Positions 25,635-33,886 of a stretch of DNA of 64,000 nt are shown here, piece by piece; the first letter of the stretch is position 1; each line of letters begins with the position of its first letter. The notes beneath the pieces were generated by a model. The model saw only the letters and a list, made by a program, of their open reading frames with translations, was not told the DNA's origin and did no database searches. Origin of the DNA: Adhaeribacter pallidiroseus (GTDB taxonomy: Bacteria; Bacteroidota; Bacteroidia; Cytophagales; Hymenobacteraceae). The position numbers and the translations under genes were made by a program. The DNA is taken from assembly GCF_003340495.1 (NCBI RefSeq), contig NZ_QASA01000001.1, positions 124,001 through 188,000 on the forward strand, in the 5' to 3' direction.

Positions 25635-26165
25635 TTATATTAAATAAGCTCCGTACGACTCTTCGTGCAGCACCACCCGGATGTGCTCCAGCAAAGTAGT
25701 AGCCAGCGATAAACCGGTGTAAGTAACCGTGATAGGATATAAAGTATTATTCCGATTAATAAGCGTAGCGGTTTCTACCTTTTTTACTTCGGCTTTTAAA
25801 AATAAAGGCAAGCTGTACGCCATGGTTTTACCGGAATTCAGCACATCATCCACCAAAATAACAACTTGGTTTTCTAAGTTCAAGCTATCGGGTTCCAGTA
25901 CAATGGGCTGGTTTAACGGACGCACTTTATCCAGGGTTATGCCTAATAAATGAATGGTTAGCGGGGAAATTTGCCGTAGCTCGGCCGCCAAAAGTTCCGC
26001 CAACTGGTACCCGTTTTCGTGAATACCGGCCAAGTACAGTACTTCTTCTGCAAAGTTTTTCTCGTAAATTTCATAAGCCATCCGCTTAATCTTTTGCATA
26101 ATTTCCTGGCGGGTAAGAATGCAGGAACTAGGGCTAAAACTCACTGGTTCGGTAAACATAGGCAA
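25635..26165 (-). CDS. phosphoribosyltransferase-family protein (PyrR-like)
   Basis: 176 residues with a type I phosphoribosyltransferase core. The PRPP-binding loop is VVILVDDVLNSGKTMAYSLP (residues about 104-123). The N-terminal part (ILTRQEIMQKIKRMAYEI, then YLAGIHENGYQLAELLA) resembles PyrR and purine salvage enzymes. The substrate cannot be assigned. The neighbouring rdgB suggests nucleotide housekeeping. It is divergent from rpmE. Confidence 0.82.
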   Translation of the reverse strand: MPMFTEPVSFSPSSCILTRQEIMQKIKRMAYEIYEKNFAEEVLYLAGIHENGYQLAELLAAELRQISPLTIHLLGITLDKVRPLNQPIVLEPDSLNLENQVVILVDDVLNSGKTMAYSLPLFLKAEVKKVETATLINRNNTLYPITVTYTGLSLATTLLEHIRVVLHEESYGAYLI

Positions 26166-26186
26166 TTATTTTAACGAGTTCAGGCA

Positions 26187-26194
26187 CAAAAATA
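26187..26194 (-). promoter_or_regulatory. possible -7 element of phosphoribosyltransferase operon
   Basis: TATTTTTG on the minus strand matches TAnnTTTG, 21 nt upstream of the ATG. No TTG at normal spacing was found. Confidence 0.4.
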
Positions 26195-26281
26195 CAGAAG
26201 GAACTATTCGGAAACACTAATTATTAATAATTTATAGAAAAATTAATACCCCAAATAGGTAATATTTCTCCAAAAATTTTG

Positions 26282-26289
26282 TAATTTTG
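26282..26289 (+). promoter_or_regulatory. possible -7 element of rpmE
   Basis: TAATTTTG matches TAnnTTTG exactly, 46 nt upstream of the L31 start. The -33 TTG is not at the expected place, so the promoter is only half supported. Confidence 0.45.
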
Positions 26290-26335
26290 CATCCTGATTT
26301 TTGAAACTAGTTATTATATAAACATATAAGTACCA

Positions 26336-26581
26336 ATGAAAAAAGATATTCATCCCACCTACAGAGAAGTAGTGTTTCAGGATACATCCAGCGATTTTAA
26401 ATTTGTTACCCGCTCTACCATGACATCCAACGAAACGATTACCATGGAAGATGGTAAGACTTACCCAGTGATTAAGGTAGAGGTTTCTTCTGCTTCGCAC
26501 CCTTTCTACACCGGTAAAAACATTTTCGTGGATACTGCTGGTCGCGTTGAAAAATTCCAGAAGCGTTACGCCAAAAAATAA
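26336..26581 (+). CDS. rpmE: 50S ribosomal protein L31, type B
   Basis: 81-residue large-subunit protein bL31. [20 protein letters not shown] opens the protein, followed by [20 protein letters not shown] and the basic end KFQKRYAKK. The zinc-binding cysteines of type A L31 are absent, so this is the zinc-independent type B. It is a monocistronic gene with its own terminator. Confidence 0.95.
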   Translation: MKKDIHPTYREVVFQDTSSDFKFVTRSTMTSNETITMEDGKTYPVIKVEVSSASHPFYTGKNIFVDTAGRVEKFQKRYAKK

Positions 26582-26606
26582 GGAGTTTATCCTTTTTAAT
26601 TTTAAT

Positions 26607-26645
26607 AGAGTCTTCCGGAGTAAAGTCGGGAAGACTTTTTTATTT
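26607..26645 (+). terminator. intrinsic terminator after rpmE
   Basis: AGTCTTCC (26609-26616) pairs with GGAAGACT (26629-26636) and is followed by a T-rich tract. It separates rpmE from the next gene, which starts at 26653. Confidence 0.85.
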
Positions 26646-26652
26646 TTGCCTT

Positions 26653-27873
26653 ATGAATATTATTCTTTTTGACGATAAACTCATTCGTCCGAATTTATTG
26701 CCGCTTACTTTTACCCGCCCGGTAGCGGACATCCGGGTAGGGATTTTAACCATTGCCGAAAAATGGCAAAAGTTTACGGGCCAGCCGGTTTCGTACTTAA
26801 CGCAGCCTTATCTTCAAAAAAAATACCTCTACGATCCGGAATTAACCGCTAATCTGTACGTAAACGGGGCCGTTTGCCCGGATGCGGAATTACTGAAAAC
26901 GCTGAAGAAGCTAAAGCCCGGCAAAGCACTTTTTTTAAATGATGTTCTTTTGGCCTACAACGCCAATGAACAAATTTTCGAATCGCTGGCCGAATTTTAT
27001 AACTTTAGTAACGCTATTCCAAAAACCTACTCCGGCCTAGCCACGGTTATTCAGGAAGTCTGGGAAATATTTACCCGCAATGGGGAGCAAATTAGAACTG
27101 ACTTTGCATTAATTACCAAAGGTCGGCAAAGTTGCCCCATTACTGATCCGCATACCGTAGTCTATGCTCCCGAAAGCATTTTCCTGGAAGAAGGCGTAAA
27201 GCTACGGGCAGTAGTATTGAACGCCGAAAGTGGCCCGATTTACTTAGGTAAAAATAGCGAAGTGCAAGAGGGAGCCGTTATTCGCGGTTCATTTGCGCTC
27301 GGCGAAGGCAGTATGCTTAATATGGGCGCTAAAATGCGGGGCGATATAACCATAGGGCCATTTTGTAAAGTAGGAGGTGAAATAAGTAATTCGGTAATCT
27401 TTGGTAACTCTAACAAAAGCCACGATGGGTTTTTAGGTAACTCGGTACTGGGCGAATGGGTGAATTTGGGTGCCGATACGAATACTTCTAACATGAAAAA
27501 TAATTATGCCGATGTAAAACTCTGGAACTACGCCAAGAATGGTATGAAGAATACTGGTTTGCAGTTTTGCGGTTCTATTATGGGCGATCATACCAAATGT
27601 GGCATTAACACCATGCTCAATACCGGCACCGTTACCGGCGTAAGCGCTAATGTATTTGGGGCCGGTTACCCACGTAATTTTATCCCGTCGTTTACCTGGG
27701 GCGGAGCACCCGGTATGGAAACTTACCAATTACCTAAATTTTTTGAATCAGCAGCCCGGGCCATGGAGCGCCGCAACCGAGTGTTAGACGAAGTGGAAAA
27801 AGGAATATTAAGTAACGTGTACGAACAAACCAAAGGCGATCGCCCCTGGGAAAGAAAGGTAGTGCTTGAGTAA
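26653..27873 (+). CDS. GlmU-family putative sugar nucleotidyltransferase (Bacteroidota type)
   Basis: 406 residues. The N-terminus (NIILFDDKLIRPNLLPLTFT) is a diverged nucleotidyltransferase domain. The C-terminal half is a left-handed beta-helix with hexapeptide-like repeats (for example VQEGAVIRGSFALGEGSMLN and GAKMRGDITIGPFCKVGGEI). This matches the GlmU-like family seen across Bacteroidota, thought to supply UDP-GlcNAc or a related activated sugar. The canonical GlmU pyrophosphorylase motif is not evident at the N-terminus, so catalysis of that step is uncertain. Confidence 0.85.
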   Translation: MNIILFDDKLIRPNLLPLTFTRPVADIRVGILTIAEKWQKFTGQPVSYLTQPYLQKKYLYDPELTANLYVNGAVCPDAELLKTLKKLKPGKALFLNDVLLAYNANEQIFESLAEFYNFSNAIPKTYSGLATVIQEVWEIFTRNGEQIRTDFALITKGRQSCPITDPHTVVYAPESIFLEEGVKLRAVVLNAESGPIYLGKNSEVQEGAVIRGSFALGEGSMLNMGAKMRGDITIGPFCKVGGEISNSVIFGNSNKSHDGFLGNSVLGEWVNLGADTNTSNMKNNYADVKLWNYAKNGMKNTGLQFCGSIMGDHTKCGINTMLNTGTVTGVSANVFGAGYPRNFIPSFTWGGAPGMETYQLPKFFESAARAMERRNRVLDEVEKGILSNVYEQTKGDRPWERKVVLE

Positions 27874-28021
27874 TGAGTAAAAGATTGTAAGAGGAGTTTT
27901 CTTTATATTTTTTAAAAATTTATAGGTTTAGCAGGTAAAAGGTGCTTTTAAAAGGTACAATCTCCTGAGCAGTTTTTCGTTTATCGGTACGTACTTTTAT
28001 CTGCTTTAAGAATCTGCCGGC

Positions 28022-28348
28022 ATGCAAGCAAACAGTATTATTTTAATGGTGGTATTTAGCCTCTGTGGTATTCTGCTGGGCCTAATTGGGCATCATATCC
28101 GGAAAAAGCAAGCGATTGAATCTATTATGTTGCCCGGTTTGGTTTTACGAAACGTGAAAGATAAAAAAGCCCTGGCTACCTTTGTGGGCAACAATCTGAG
28201 CAGTATGGGATTTATCAGTTTGCTGATTGGCGGCAGTATTCTATTGTTACCTACCGTTAAAATGATTGTACTTCTGATGTTCCTGGTGGCGCTGATTGCC
28301 ATTTGCATCCGGCTGATTGTAGGGTTACGTAAATTTAAAAGTTCATAA
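28022..28348 (+). CDS. small membrane protein (DUF3784-like topology)
   Basis: 108 residues with three hydrophobic stretches (about 4-24, 62-77 and 78-101) and a polar loop GHHIRKKQAIESIMLPGLVL. The layout and the loop with LVLRNVKDKKALATFVGNNL vaguely recall DUF3784 proteins, but I do not recognise it firmly. It lies between the GlmU-like gene and holB with gaps of about 150 and 120 nt. Function unknown. Confidence 0.65.
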   Translation: MQANSIILMVVFSLCGILLGLIGHHIRKKQAIESIMLPGLVLRNVKDKKALATFVGNNLSSMGFISLLIGGSILLLPTVKMIVLLMFLVALIAICIRLIVGLRKFKSS

Positions 28349-28405
28349 TCCCCAATCCACAAATTTTAATTCAACACCTATTATTAACAAGAGGAAGTGT
28401 TTTCT

Positions 28406-28446
28406 TCCGTGGACTATGAACCACAGCCTATAGACTAATAACTGTC
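28406..28446. repeat. degenerate GGACTAT-type heptads upstream of holB
   Basis: The plus strand reads GTGGACTATGAACCACAGCC then TATAGACTAATAACTG, a decayed version of the GGACTAT words of copies A-C, ending about 25 nt before the holB start. Confidence 0.5.
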
Positions 28447-28468
28447 TGTGGCCTAACAACTAAACTGC

Positions 28469-29596
28469 ATGTTTTTTTCTGAAATACAAGGACACGACGA
28501 AACCAAACGCTTATTGCTCAACTCGGTGCAGAACAAGCACGTCGCGCACGCGCAATTGTTTCTGGGCCCCGAAGGTAGCGCCAATCTGGCTTTAGCGTTG
28601 GCCTATGCCACTTACCTGAACTGCGAAAACCAGCAAGCCACGGATGCCTGCGGTACGTGTGCGAGTTGCGTGAAGATTAACAAGTTAATTCATCCGGATG
28701 TAAATTTTGTAATGCCGGTAACTACTACCAAATCGCAACCCAAAGATCCTTTAAGTCAAAAGTTTTTAACGGAATGGCGGGAGTTTGTGCTGGCGGCTCC
28801 TTACCAGACGCTAAACGATTGGATGCAGTTTATCGGTGCCGAGAACAAACAAGGTAACATCTCGAAAGACGAAAGCCGCCAATTAGTAAAGTTTGCTTCT
28901 TTAAAAGCGTTTGAGGCAGAATTTAAAATAATTTTAATTTGGTTACCCGAGCTCATGCACCCGGCGGCCGCCAATGCTTTGCTGAAGTTGTTGGAAGAAC
29001 CGCCCGCTAATACTATTTTTTTGCTGGTGGCGAATAACCCGGATAAGTTGTTGGCCACTATTTTATCGCGCACCCAACTGGTAAAAGTACGCGCCTTCAC
29101 GGACCAGGAAGTAATTGCTTACCTTACGCAAAAAAACTTAACCGACGAAACCGGCGCGCAGCAAATTGCTTTGTTAGCCGAAGGTAATTTACAGGCGGCC
29201 GTGCAGTTAAGCACCAAAAGAACGAACGATTATTTTGCTTTTTTTGTGCAATGGATGCGGCATTGTTACGCCAACAAATTCGGCGAAGTGGTAGAATTAA
29301 GCGAAGAATTTCAAAAAATGGGTCGCGAAAACCAGAAGAATTTTTTGCATTATGCTTTAAGCAGCTTGCGCAAAGTTCTGCTTTACGGCATCGATACGCA
29401 ATTAATTTCGTTTATACCCGCGGCCGAAGCGGATTTTGTTGGTAAATTCTCGAAAATTGTGCGGGAAGCCAACGTGCCGTATTTAACCGAAGAACTGAAC
29501 CAGGCGCATTACCATATTGAGCGCAATGCTAATCCCAAAATGGTGTTTATTGATTCTTCCATTCAGATAGCGCGCTATTTAAAATTACAAAATTAA
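28469..29596 (+). CDS. holB: DNA polymerase III delta-prime subunit
   Basis: Clamp-loader subunit of the AAA+ family. The start FFSEIQGHDETKRLLLNSVQ, the degenerate P-loop GPEGSANLALALAYA (residues about 33-47), the zinc-type CENQ...CGTCASCVKI (about 52-71) and PAAANALLKLLEEPPANTIF (about 168-187) are typical of HolB/DnaX proteins. The sensor segment ILSRTQLVKV follows. 375 residues is normal for Bacteroidota. It is followed 8 nt later by hemC. Confidence 0.9.
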   Translation: MFFSEIQGHDETKRLLLNSVQNKHVAHAQLFLGPEGSANLALALAYATYLNCENQQATDACGTCASCVKINKLIHPDVNFVMPVTTTKSQPKDPLSQKFLTEWREFVLAAPYQTLNDWMQFIGAENKQGNISKDESRQLVKFASLKAFEAEFKIILIWLPELMHPAAANALLKLLEEPPANTIFLLVANNPDKLLATILSRTQLVKVRAFTDQEVIAYLTQKNLTDETGAQQIALLAEGNLQAAVQLSTKRTNDYFAFFVQWMRHCYANKFGEVVELSEEFQKMGRENQKNFLHYALSSLRKVLLYGIDTQLISFIPAAEADFVGKFSKIVREANVPYLTEELNQAHYHIERNANPKMVFIDSSIQIARYLKLQN

Positions 29597-29604
29597 AATA
29601 CTGC

Positions 29605-30552
29605 ATGTCCGAACAACCCGGAAATATTATTCGCATTGCTACTCGCGGGAGTCGACTGGCCCTCTGGCAAACCCACCACGTGGCCGAGAAACTGCGTGCC
29701 GCCAATTTTACTGTGGAGATAGAAATAATTCAGACCAAGGGCGATTTGGTACTGGATCGGTCGCTAGATAAAATCGGCGCCAAAGGCGTTTTTACCGAAG
29801 AATTGGAAGAAAGCCTACGTAACGGCGTAGTGGATATTGCGGTACACAGTGCTAAAGATTTACAATCTACTTTACCCGACGATCTGGAGATTCTGGCTTT
29901 TATGGAGCGGGAGAAAGTAAACGATGTGGTTATTTCCTTTGACTCTACGTTTACCCTCGATCGCGAACAAATCGTGGTAGGTACTTCGTCCACACGCCGA
30001 CGGGCTTTATTGAAGCGTTATTACCCGGAAATTATTACGGCCGAGTGCCGGGGTAACCTGCAAACCCGTTTACAAAAGTTAAAAGATGGGCAGTACGATG
30101 CCATTTTACTGGCGTACGCGGGAGTTTTCCGGATGCAATACAGCCATTTGATCACCGAAATTTTACCCGAAGATAAATTTGTACCGGCCGCTGGGCAAGG
30201 TAGTATTGCCATTGAGTGTGCCAAAAACTTGCCGTTGGCTAAAAAGCTGGCGCTTCGTAATTGCCTCGATCATGAAGTTACGCATATTTGTTTAACCGCC
30301 GAACGGGCCTTTCTGCGGACGATGGAAGGCGGTTGCAGCATTCCGTCGTTTGCCTTAGCTACCTTGCACGGTGCGCACGTAGAAATAACCGGCGGTATTG
30401 TGAGTTTAGATGGCCAGCAAATGATTACCGATACTTTACAGGCGGCGCCCCACGAAGCCGATGCGTTGGGCGTGCGTTTAGCGGAAAACATTCTGGCTAT
30501 GGGCGGCGATCAAATTTTAAATTTTATTAAAGCAGAACGTTCTTCCATTTGA
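29605..30552 (+). CDS. hemC: hydroxymethylbilane synthase (porphobilinogen deaminase)
   Basis: Polymerises four porphobilinogens into hydroxymethylbilane on the heme pathway. Motifs: IRIATRGSRLALWQTHHV (residues about 9-26), GVVDIAVHSAKDLQSTLPDD (about 74-93), GTSSTRRRALL and the cofactor-attachment Cys in MEGGCSIPSFALATL (about 243-257). 315 residues is full length. Heme supply is relevant to the cytochromes encoded further right, though the gene is not linked to them. Confidence 0.95.
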   Translation: MSEQPGNIIRIATRGSRLALWQTHHVAEKLRAANFTVEIEIIQTKGDLVLDRSLDKIGAKGVFTEELEESLRNGVVDIAVHSAKDLQSTLPDDLEILAFMEREKVNDVVISFDSTFTLDREQIVVGTSSTRRRALLKRYYPEIITAECRGNLQTRLQKLKDGQYDAILLAYAGVFRMQYSHLITEILPEDKFVPAAGQGSIAIECAKNLPLAKKLALRNCLDHEVTHICLTAERAFLRTMEGGCSIPSFALATLHGAHVEITGGIVSLDGQQMITDTLQAAPHEADALGVRLAENILAMGGDQILNFIKAERSSI

Positions 30553-30564
30553 TATTTTCCTTTT

Positions 30565-31227
30565 ATGCCACAACAAAATCACAATCTAACTATTGGTTCT
30601 TTAAACTTAAAATTATTCCTTTTTCTACTGCTCTTTGGGTTAAGCCTTACGGAGAGCTTCGCCAAAAAGAAATCCAAAAAAGATACGCTTGTTACTATTT
30701 CCACGCAATTTGGGGATATGGTAGTAGTGCTTTACGACGAAACGCCCCAGCACAAAGCCAATTTTTTAAAATTAGTTAAAGAAGGTTTTTACAACAACAC
30801 TACTTTTCACCGCATCATCGACGATTTTATGATTCAGGGAGGCGATAAAAACTCCAAGGACGAAGATAAAACCAACGATGGGGCCGGCGATATCGGTTAC
30901 CAGATTCCCGCTGAATTTAATCCGCAGCTAAAACATGTACGCGGGGCTTTGGCGGCGGCCCGTCAAGGCGATTATGTTAATCCGCAACGCCAATCGAGCG
31001 GTTCGCAGTTTTACATTGTGGAGAACCACCAAGGCACCCCGCACCTTAATAATCAATATACGGTATTTGGTCAGGTAATTAGTGGCTTAGACGTGATCGA
31101 CAAGATTGCCGAACAACCGAAAGATGCGCGCGACCGGCCGGTTACGGATATTCGAATGACGGTAAAAGCCGAAAAGCTGAAGAAGAAGAAAATTACAAAA
31201 AAATACGGTTACGCTTACCCGGTTTAA
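30565..31227 (+). CDS. exported cyclophilin-type peptidylprolyl isomerase
   Basis: 220 residues. An N-terminal hydrophobic stretch (about 14-32, ending LTESFA) looks like a signal peptide, followed by a lysine-rich linker and the cyclophilin domain. Blocks include NFLKLVKEGFYNNTTFHRII (about 70-89), FMIQGGDKNSKDEDKTNDG, QSSGSQFYIVENH and LNNQYTVFGQVISGLDVIDK. It probably assists folding in the periplasm. It lies 12 nt after hemC. Confidence 0.9.
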   Translation: MPQQNHNLTIGSLNLKLFLFLLLFGLSLTESFAKKKSKKDTLVTISTQFGDMVVVLYDETPQHKANFLKLVKEGFYNNTTFHRIIDDFMIQGGDKNSKDEDKTNDGAGDIGYQIPAEFNPQLKHVRGALAAARQGDYVNPQRQSSGSQFYIVENHQGTPHLNNQYTVFGQVISGLDVIDKIAEQPKDARDRPVTDIRMTVKAEKLKKKKITKKYGYAYPV

Positions 31228-31316
31228 AAATACTGCTTTTCAAAGCCTAACCTTTGGGAAGAACTACTCGGTAATAAGCAGAATAGTTGTTACAGGGAAA
31301 ATCTGGTAGCCTGGGT

Positions 31317-31337
31317 CTGTGTCCGCACAGCCTTTTT
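31317..31337 (+). terminator. possible intrinsic terminator after cyclophilin gene
   Basis: CTGTG-TCCG-CACAG forms a short stem followed by CC and five T. The stem is only five base pairs, so it is a weak candidate between convergent genes. Confidence 0.45.
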
Positions 31338-31344
31338 GATTTCT

Positions 31345-31689
31345 TTATAACTGCAAGTAAACCCCATCGGGTTGCACCTCTATCTTGTACGTTTTTAAAC
31401 GGTTGGTGCGGTTATTACATTCCTGCCCATTTTCCAGCGAAAAGCGGTAACTATGCCAGGGGCATACTACTTCGTTTAGGTAATTAGTAGTGCCTTTACT
31501 TAACGATTCGCCTAGATGCGGGCAAACATCCGATACCGCAAATATACCCGCGCGGTTGCGCACCAAGCAAATTGCATCCGCCCGGCCTGCCACCCATAGT
31601 TTTTGGGGCTTTCCTAAAGGAAGCGCTTTTTCGGCCTCCAGAAAAGAATCAAACAATTTATGTGGCGTAGAAGAGGTGGGTTCGGGCAT
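31345..31689 (-). CDS. Rieske 2Fe-2S domain protein
   Basis: 114 residues. The Rieske cluster ligands are CPHLGESL (residues about 56-63) and CPWHSYRF (about 76-83), each with one Cys and one His. There is no signal peptide or membrane segment, so it resembles soluble Rieske ferredoxins such as the nitrite reductase small subunit or dioxygenase ferredoxins. The protein partner is not adjacent. It lies 60 nt upstream of the 3' end of the preceding leftward gene. Confidence 0.85.
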   Translation of the reverse strand: MPEPTSSTPHKLFDSFLEAEKALPLGKPQKLWVAGRADAICLVRNRAGIFAVSDVCPHLGESLSKGTTNYLNEVVCPWHSYRFSLENGQECNNRTNRLKTYKIEVQPDGVYLQL

Positions 31690-31749
31690 AAATCAATAGG
31701 ATAATTTTCGCAGAATACCCGTAATTCGGGGCAATTGATCCGGGGTATT

Positions 31750-32508
31750 TTAATTTTTTTTAAAAATCAGGATGTGCTGTAAGGGTAAAATATTTTGATT
31801 TTCTACGAATTTCAAGCCAATACCCGTAACTTCTTTTACGGCTTGTTTCTCCGACATGCGGTGCAAAGCTTTAATCGGCACGTACGGATCTTCGGCTTTG
31901 TACTCTACTAATACCAGGCGGCCACCCGGTTTTAAGGCATTTTTTATTCCCAGCAACATCTCGTGCGGATACGAAAATTCGTGGTAAGCATCTACCAGCA
32001 ATACTACATCCACGCTGTCGGTGGGTAAGTTCGGATCTTGTAAAGACCCCAGAATAGGTTCTACATTAAAGGCGTTTTTTAAAATGCGATTATCCATCAG
32101 CATATTCAGGAATTCTTGCTGCACATCTACTGCCAGTACTTTACCCTGCGGTACCAACGGACTTATGCGAAACGTGAAATAACCACTGCCTGCCCCAATA
32201 TCGGCTACTACATCAGTGGGCTTTAGCTGTAAAGCTTGCAGCAGTAAATCGGTGCGTTCTTCTTTTTCGCGTTCGGCGCGTTCGAGCCAACTAGCTTCGG
32301 TATGGCCCATGGTATAAGCAATCTGGCGCCCGCGGTAGTACTTGCCAATGCCGTTGGGGTCGATGGGCTTTTTATAAACGTATAATGAGTCGGGCTTAAC
32401 AGTAGTAGCATTAGTAGTAGCACTGCTATCGTATTTACAACCCGAGGCACACCAAAAAATTAAAAAAATGATGATAGCTTGGCCTGTCCATTGTGTTGGG
32501 TGCGTCAT
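31750..32508 (-). CDS. SAM-dependent methyltransferase with lipoprotein-like signal
   Basis: Class I methyltransferase fold: VVADIGAGSGYFTFRISPLV (glycine-rich SAM site), VLAVDVQQEFL with the acidic ribose ligand, and DVVLLVDAYHEFSYPHEMLL. I choose the ATG at 32506-32508, giving 252 residues, because it starts right before a hydrophobic segment ending in CASGC, a lipobox-like cleavage site. A longer frame to 32562 adds 18 residues with no support. A methyltransferase exported as a lipoprotein is surprising because SAM is cytoplasmic. The alternative is that the segment is a plain N-terminal anchor facing inwards. Confidence 0.8.
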   Translation of the reverse strand: MTHPTQWTGQAIIIFLIFWCASGCKYDSSATTNATTVKPDSLYVYKKPIDPNGIGKYYRGRQIAYTMGHTEASWLERAEREKEERTDLLLQALQLKPTDVVADIGAGSGYFTFRISPLVPQGKVLAVDVQQEFLNMLMDNRILKNAFNVEPILGSLQDPNLPTDSVDVVLLVDAYHEFSYPHEMLLGIKNALKPGGRLVLVEYKAEDPYVPIKALHRMSEKQAVKEVTGIGLKFVENQNILPLQHILIFKKN

Positions 32509-32596
32509 GTGTTTCCGTTCTGAACTTAACTTCGTACTTGTTAAGTAGAACGCAAAAGACAAGCGTTAAGATATAAGAATATATAAGCTGTTATTT

Positions 32597-32637
32597 TATA
32601 GGGGTAGTTTAGCTTATTATAGGGGTAGTTTAGCTTA
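32597..32637. repeat. 20-bp direct repeat, two perfect copies
   Basis: TATAGGGGTAGTTTAGCTTA is present at 32597-32616 and 32618-32637, spaced by 21 nt, two helical turns. It lies 90-130 nt upstream of the methyltransferase start and just past the DUF6588 gene. Confidence 0.8.
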
Positions 32638-32654
32638 ATTTTAAAAGTAAGCTT

Positions 32655-33719
32655 TTAGTTATAGCCTAAACCAATGCCAGCCGAAACAGTGGGGTATTTG
32701 GCCCAGGTTCCTTCGGCGTTCAAAGTGAAAATAGCTAATTTTAAGCGAAAGCCGCCGGTAATTCCTAACTGGGTATAATCAGTAATAAAATTTACCGGAT
32801 CGGTAACATTCTGCACTTGACGCGTATAAGGCGGCTGTTCCCGCAAAACGGTTATTGGATAGTTGCCCAGCATGCCCGTAGTTGTTGAGGCACTGCTGTA
32901 ACTAAAACTCGCGTATCCGGTAATTACCGAAATAGTTTTAGAGGCTACTAATTGGCCTATGAAGGCTTTCGTATCAAAGATAATTCTTTGGTTAGTATAA
33001 TCGGCTGGGTTTGGGTTAACCACTCCACTCTGGGGATTTACTTCTAGCTGATAACTCGAGCGGAAAGAAGAATACGCTGCGGCCGCCGTAATGTCAAATG
33101 GTAAATCGGCTATACCTGGAATCCATTGGCGAATGCTGTGTTTTAAGCCAACGCCCCATAAATCCACATTAAAATCACCAGCTTTGCTTTTAGGTATAAA
33201 CCGAACCATTAACTCCGTTTCTTTTACTAAACCAACGGTGACCTGAGCCATGGGAATAGGAGCGATACCAGTGCCAATGCCTTCGGGCGTGTTAAAAGAG
33301 GTAACTTGTTCTTCTTGCTTGGTGTCGGGGCGGGTAGCGTACACGTTTAACAATGGGCCAGGCGAATCGTCTCCGAAAACCGTAGGGGCTAATTTGCTAC
33401 TGCCAGGCGCTAAACGTACGTTCGAATTTAAACCAATGGTACTTACATCAAATGTCCGGTCTTTTTCCGGCACAAAAGCCGCATTGGCAAATACCCGTAT
33501 TTCAAAGCGCCCCGGTTTAAAAGCTTTGCCTGTGGTTATCCAGCCGGTATTGATATCGGTACCAAAAGCTTTACTTAAGGGTTGGCTGTACGCTTTGGCT
33601 AATAACTCGGCATTGGTTATACCGCTTTTAATTATTTCTGCCGTTTCGTTCTGGGCCCTTACTGTTTTTACTGTTCCACATAAACCAATAAGTAAAATAA
33701 GAGTAAAAGATTTTTTCAT
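32655..33719 (-). CDS. exported DUF6588-type outer-membrane protein
   Basis: 354 residues with a signal peptide (hydrophobic residues about 5-20, ending VRAQ). The mature part has many alternating beta-strand segments rich in aromatic residues and Gly, ending GIGLGYN, as in outer-membrane barrels. NAELLAKAYSQPLSKAFG and LNTGW-like TDINTGWITTGKAFKPGRFE near residues 36-75 resemble the Bacteroidota DUF6588 family. Function unknown. Confidence 0.75.
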   Translation of the reverse strand: MKKSFTLILLIGLCGTVKTVRAQNETAEIIKSGITNAELLAKAYSQPLSKAFGTDINTGWITTGKAFKPGRFEIRVFANAAFVPEKDRTFDVSTIGLNSNVRLAPGSSKLAPTVFGDDSPGPLLNVYATRPDTKQEEQVTSFNTPEGIGTGIAPIPMAQVTVGLVKETELMVRFIPKSKAGDFNVDLWGVGLKHSIRQWIPGIADLPFDITAAAAYSSFRSSYQLEVNPQSGVVNPNPADYTNQRIIFDTKAFIGQLVASKTISVITGYASFSYSSASTTTGMLGNYPITVLREQPPYTRQVQNVTDPVNFITDYTQLGITGGFRLKLAIFTLNAEGTWAKYPTVSAGIGLGYN

Positions 33720-33886
33720 TTCTGATTTTATAAATAAAGTCCTAAATTAAAGTAGTTTAAAATTTGACTAGAGTAGCAAGAAACGCTTTAAACTAGACTA
33801 ATAGTACAAATTGCAAACTTGATGGCTTAGTTCCGGAAATAAAAACAATTTGATAAAGAGGAATGGAGATGGTATAAAAAATGACC

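Noticed and set aside
32509-32562. The longer methyltransferase start at 32562
   Set aside because: The extra 18 residues precede a signal sequence that should be N-terminal.
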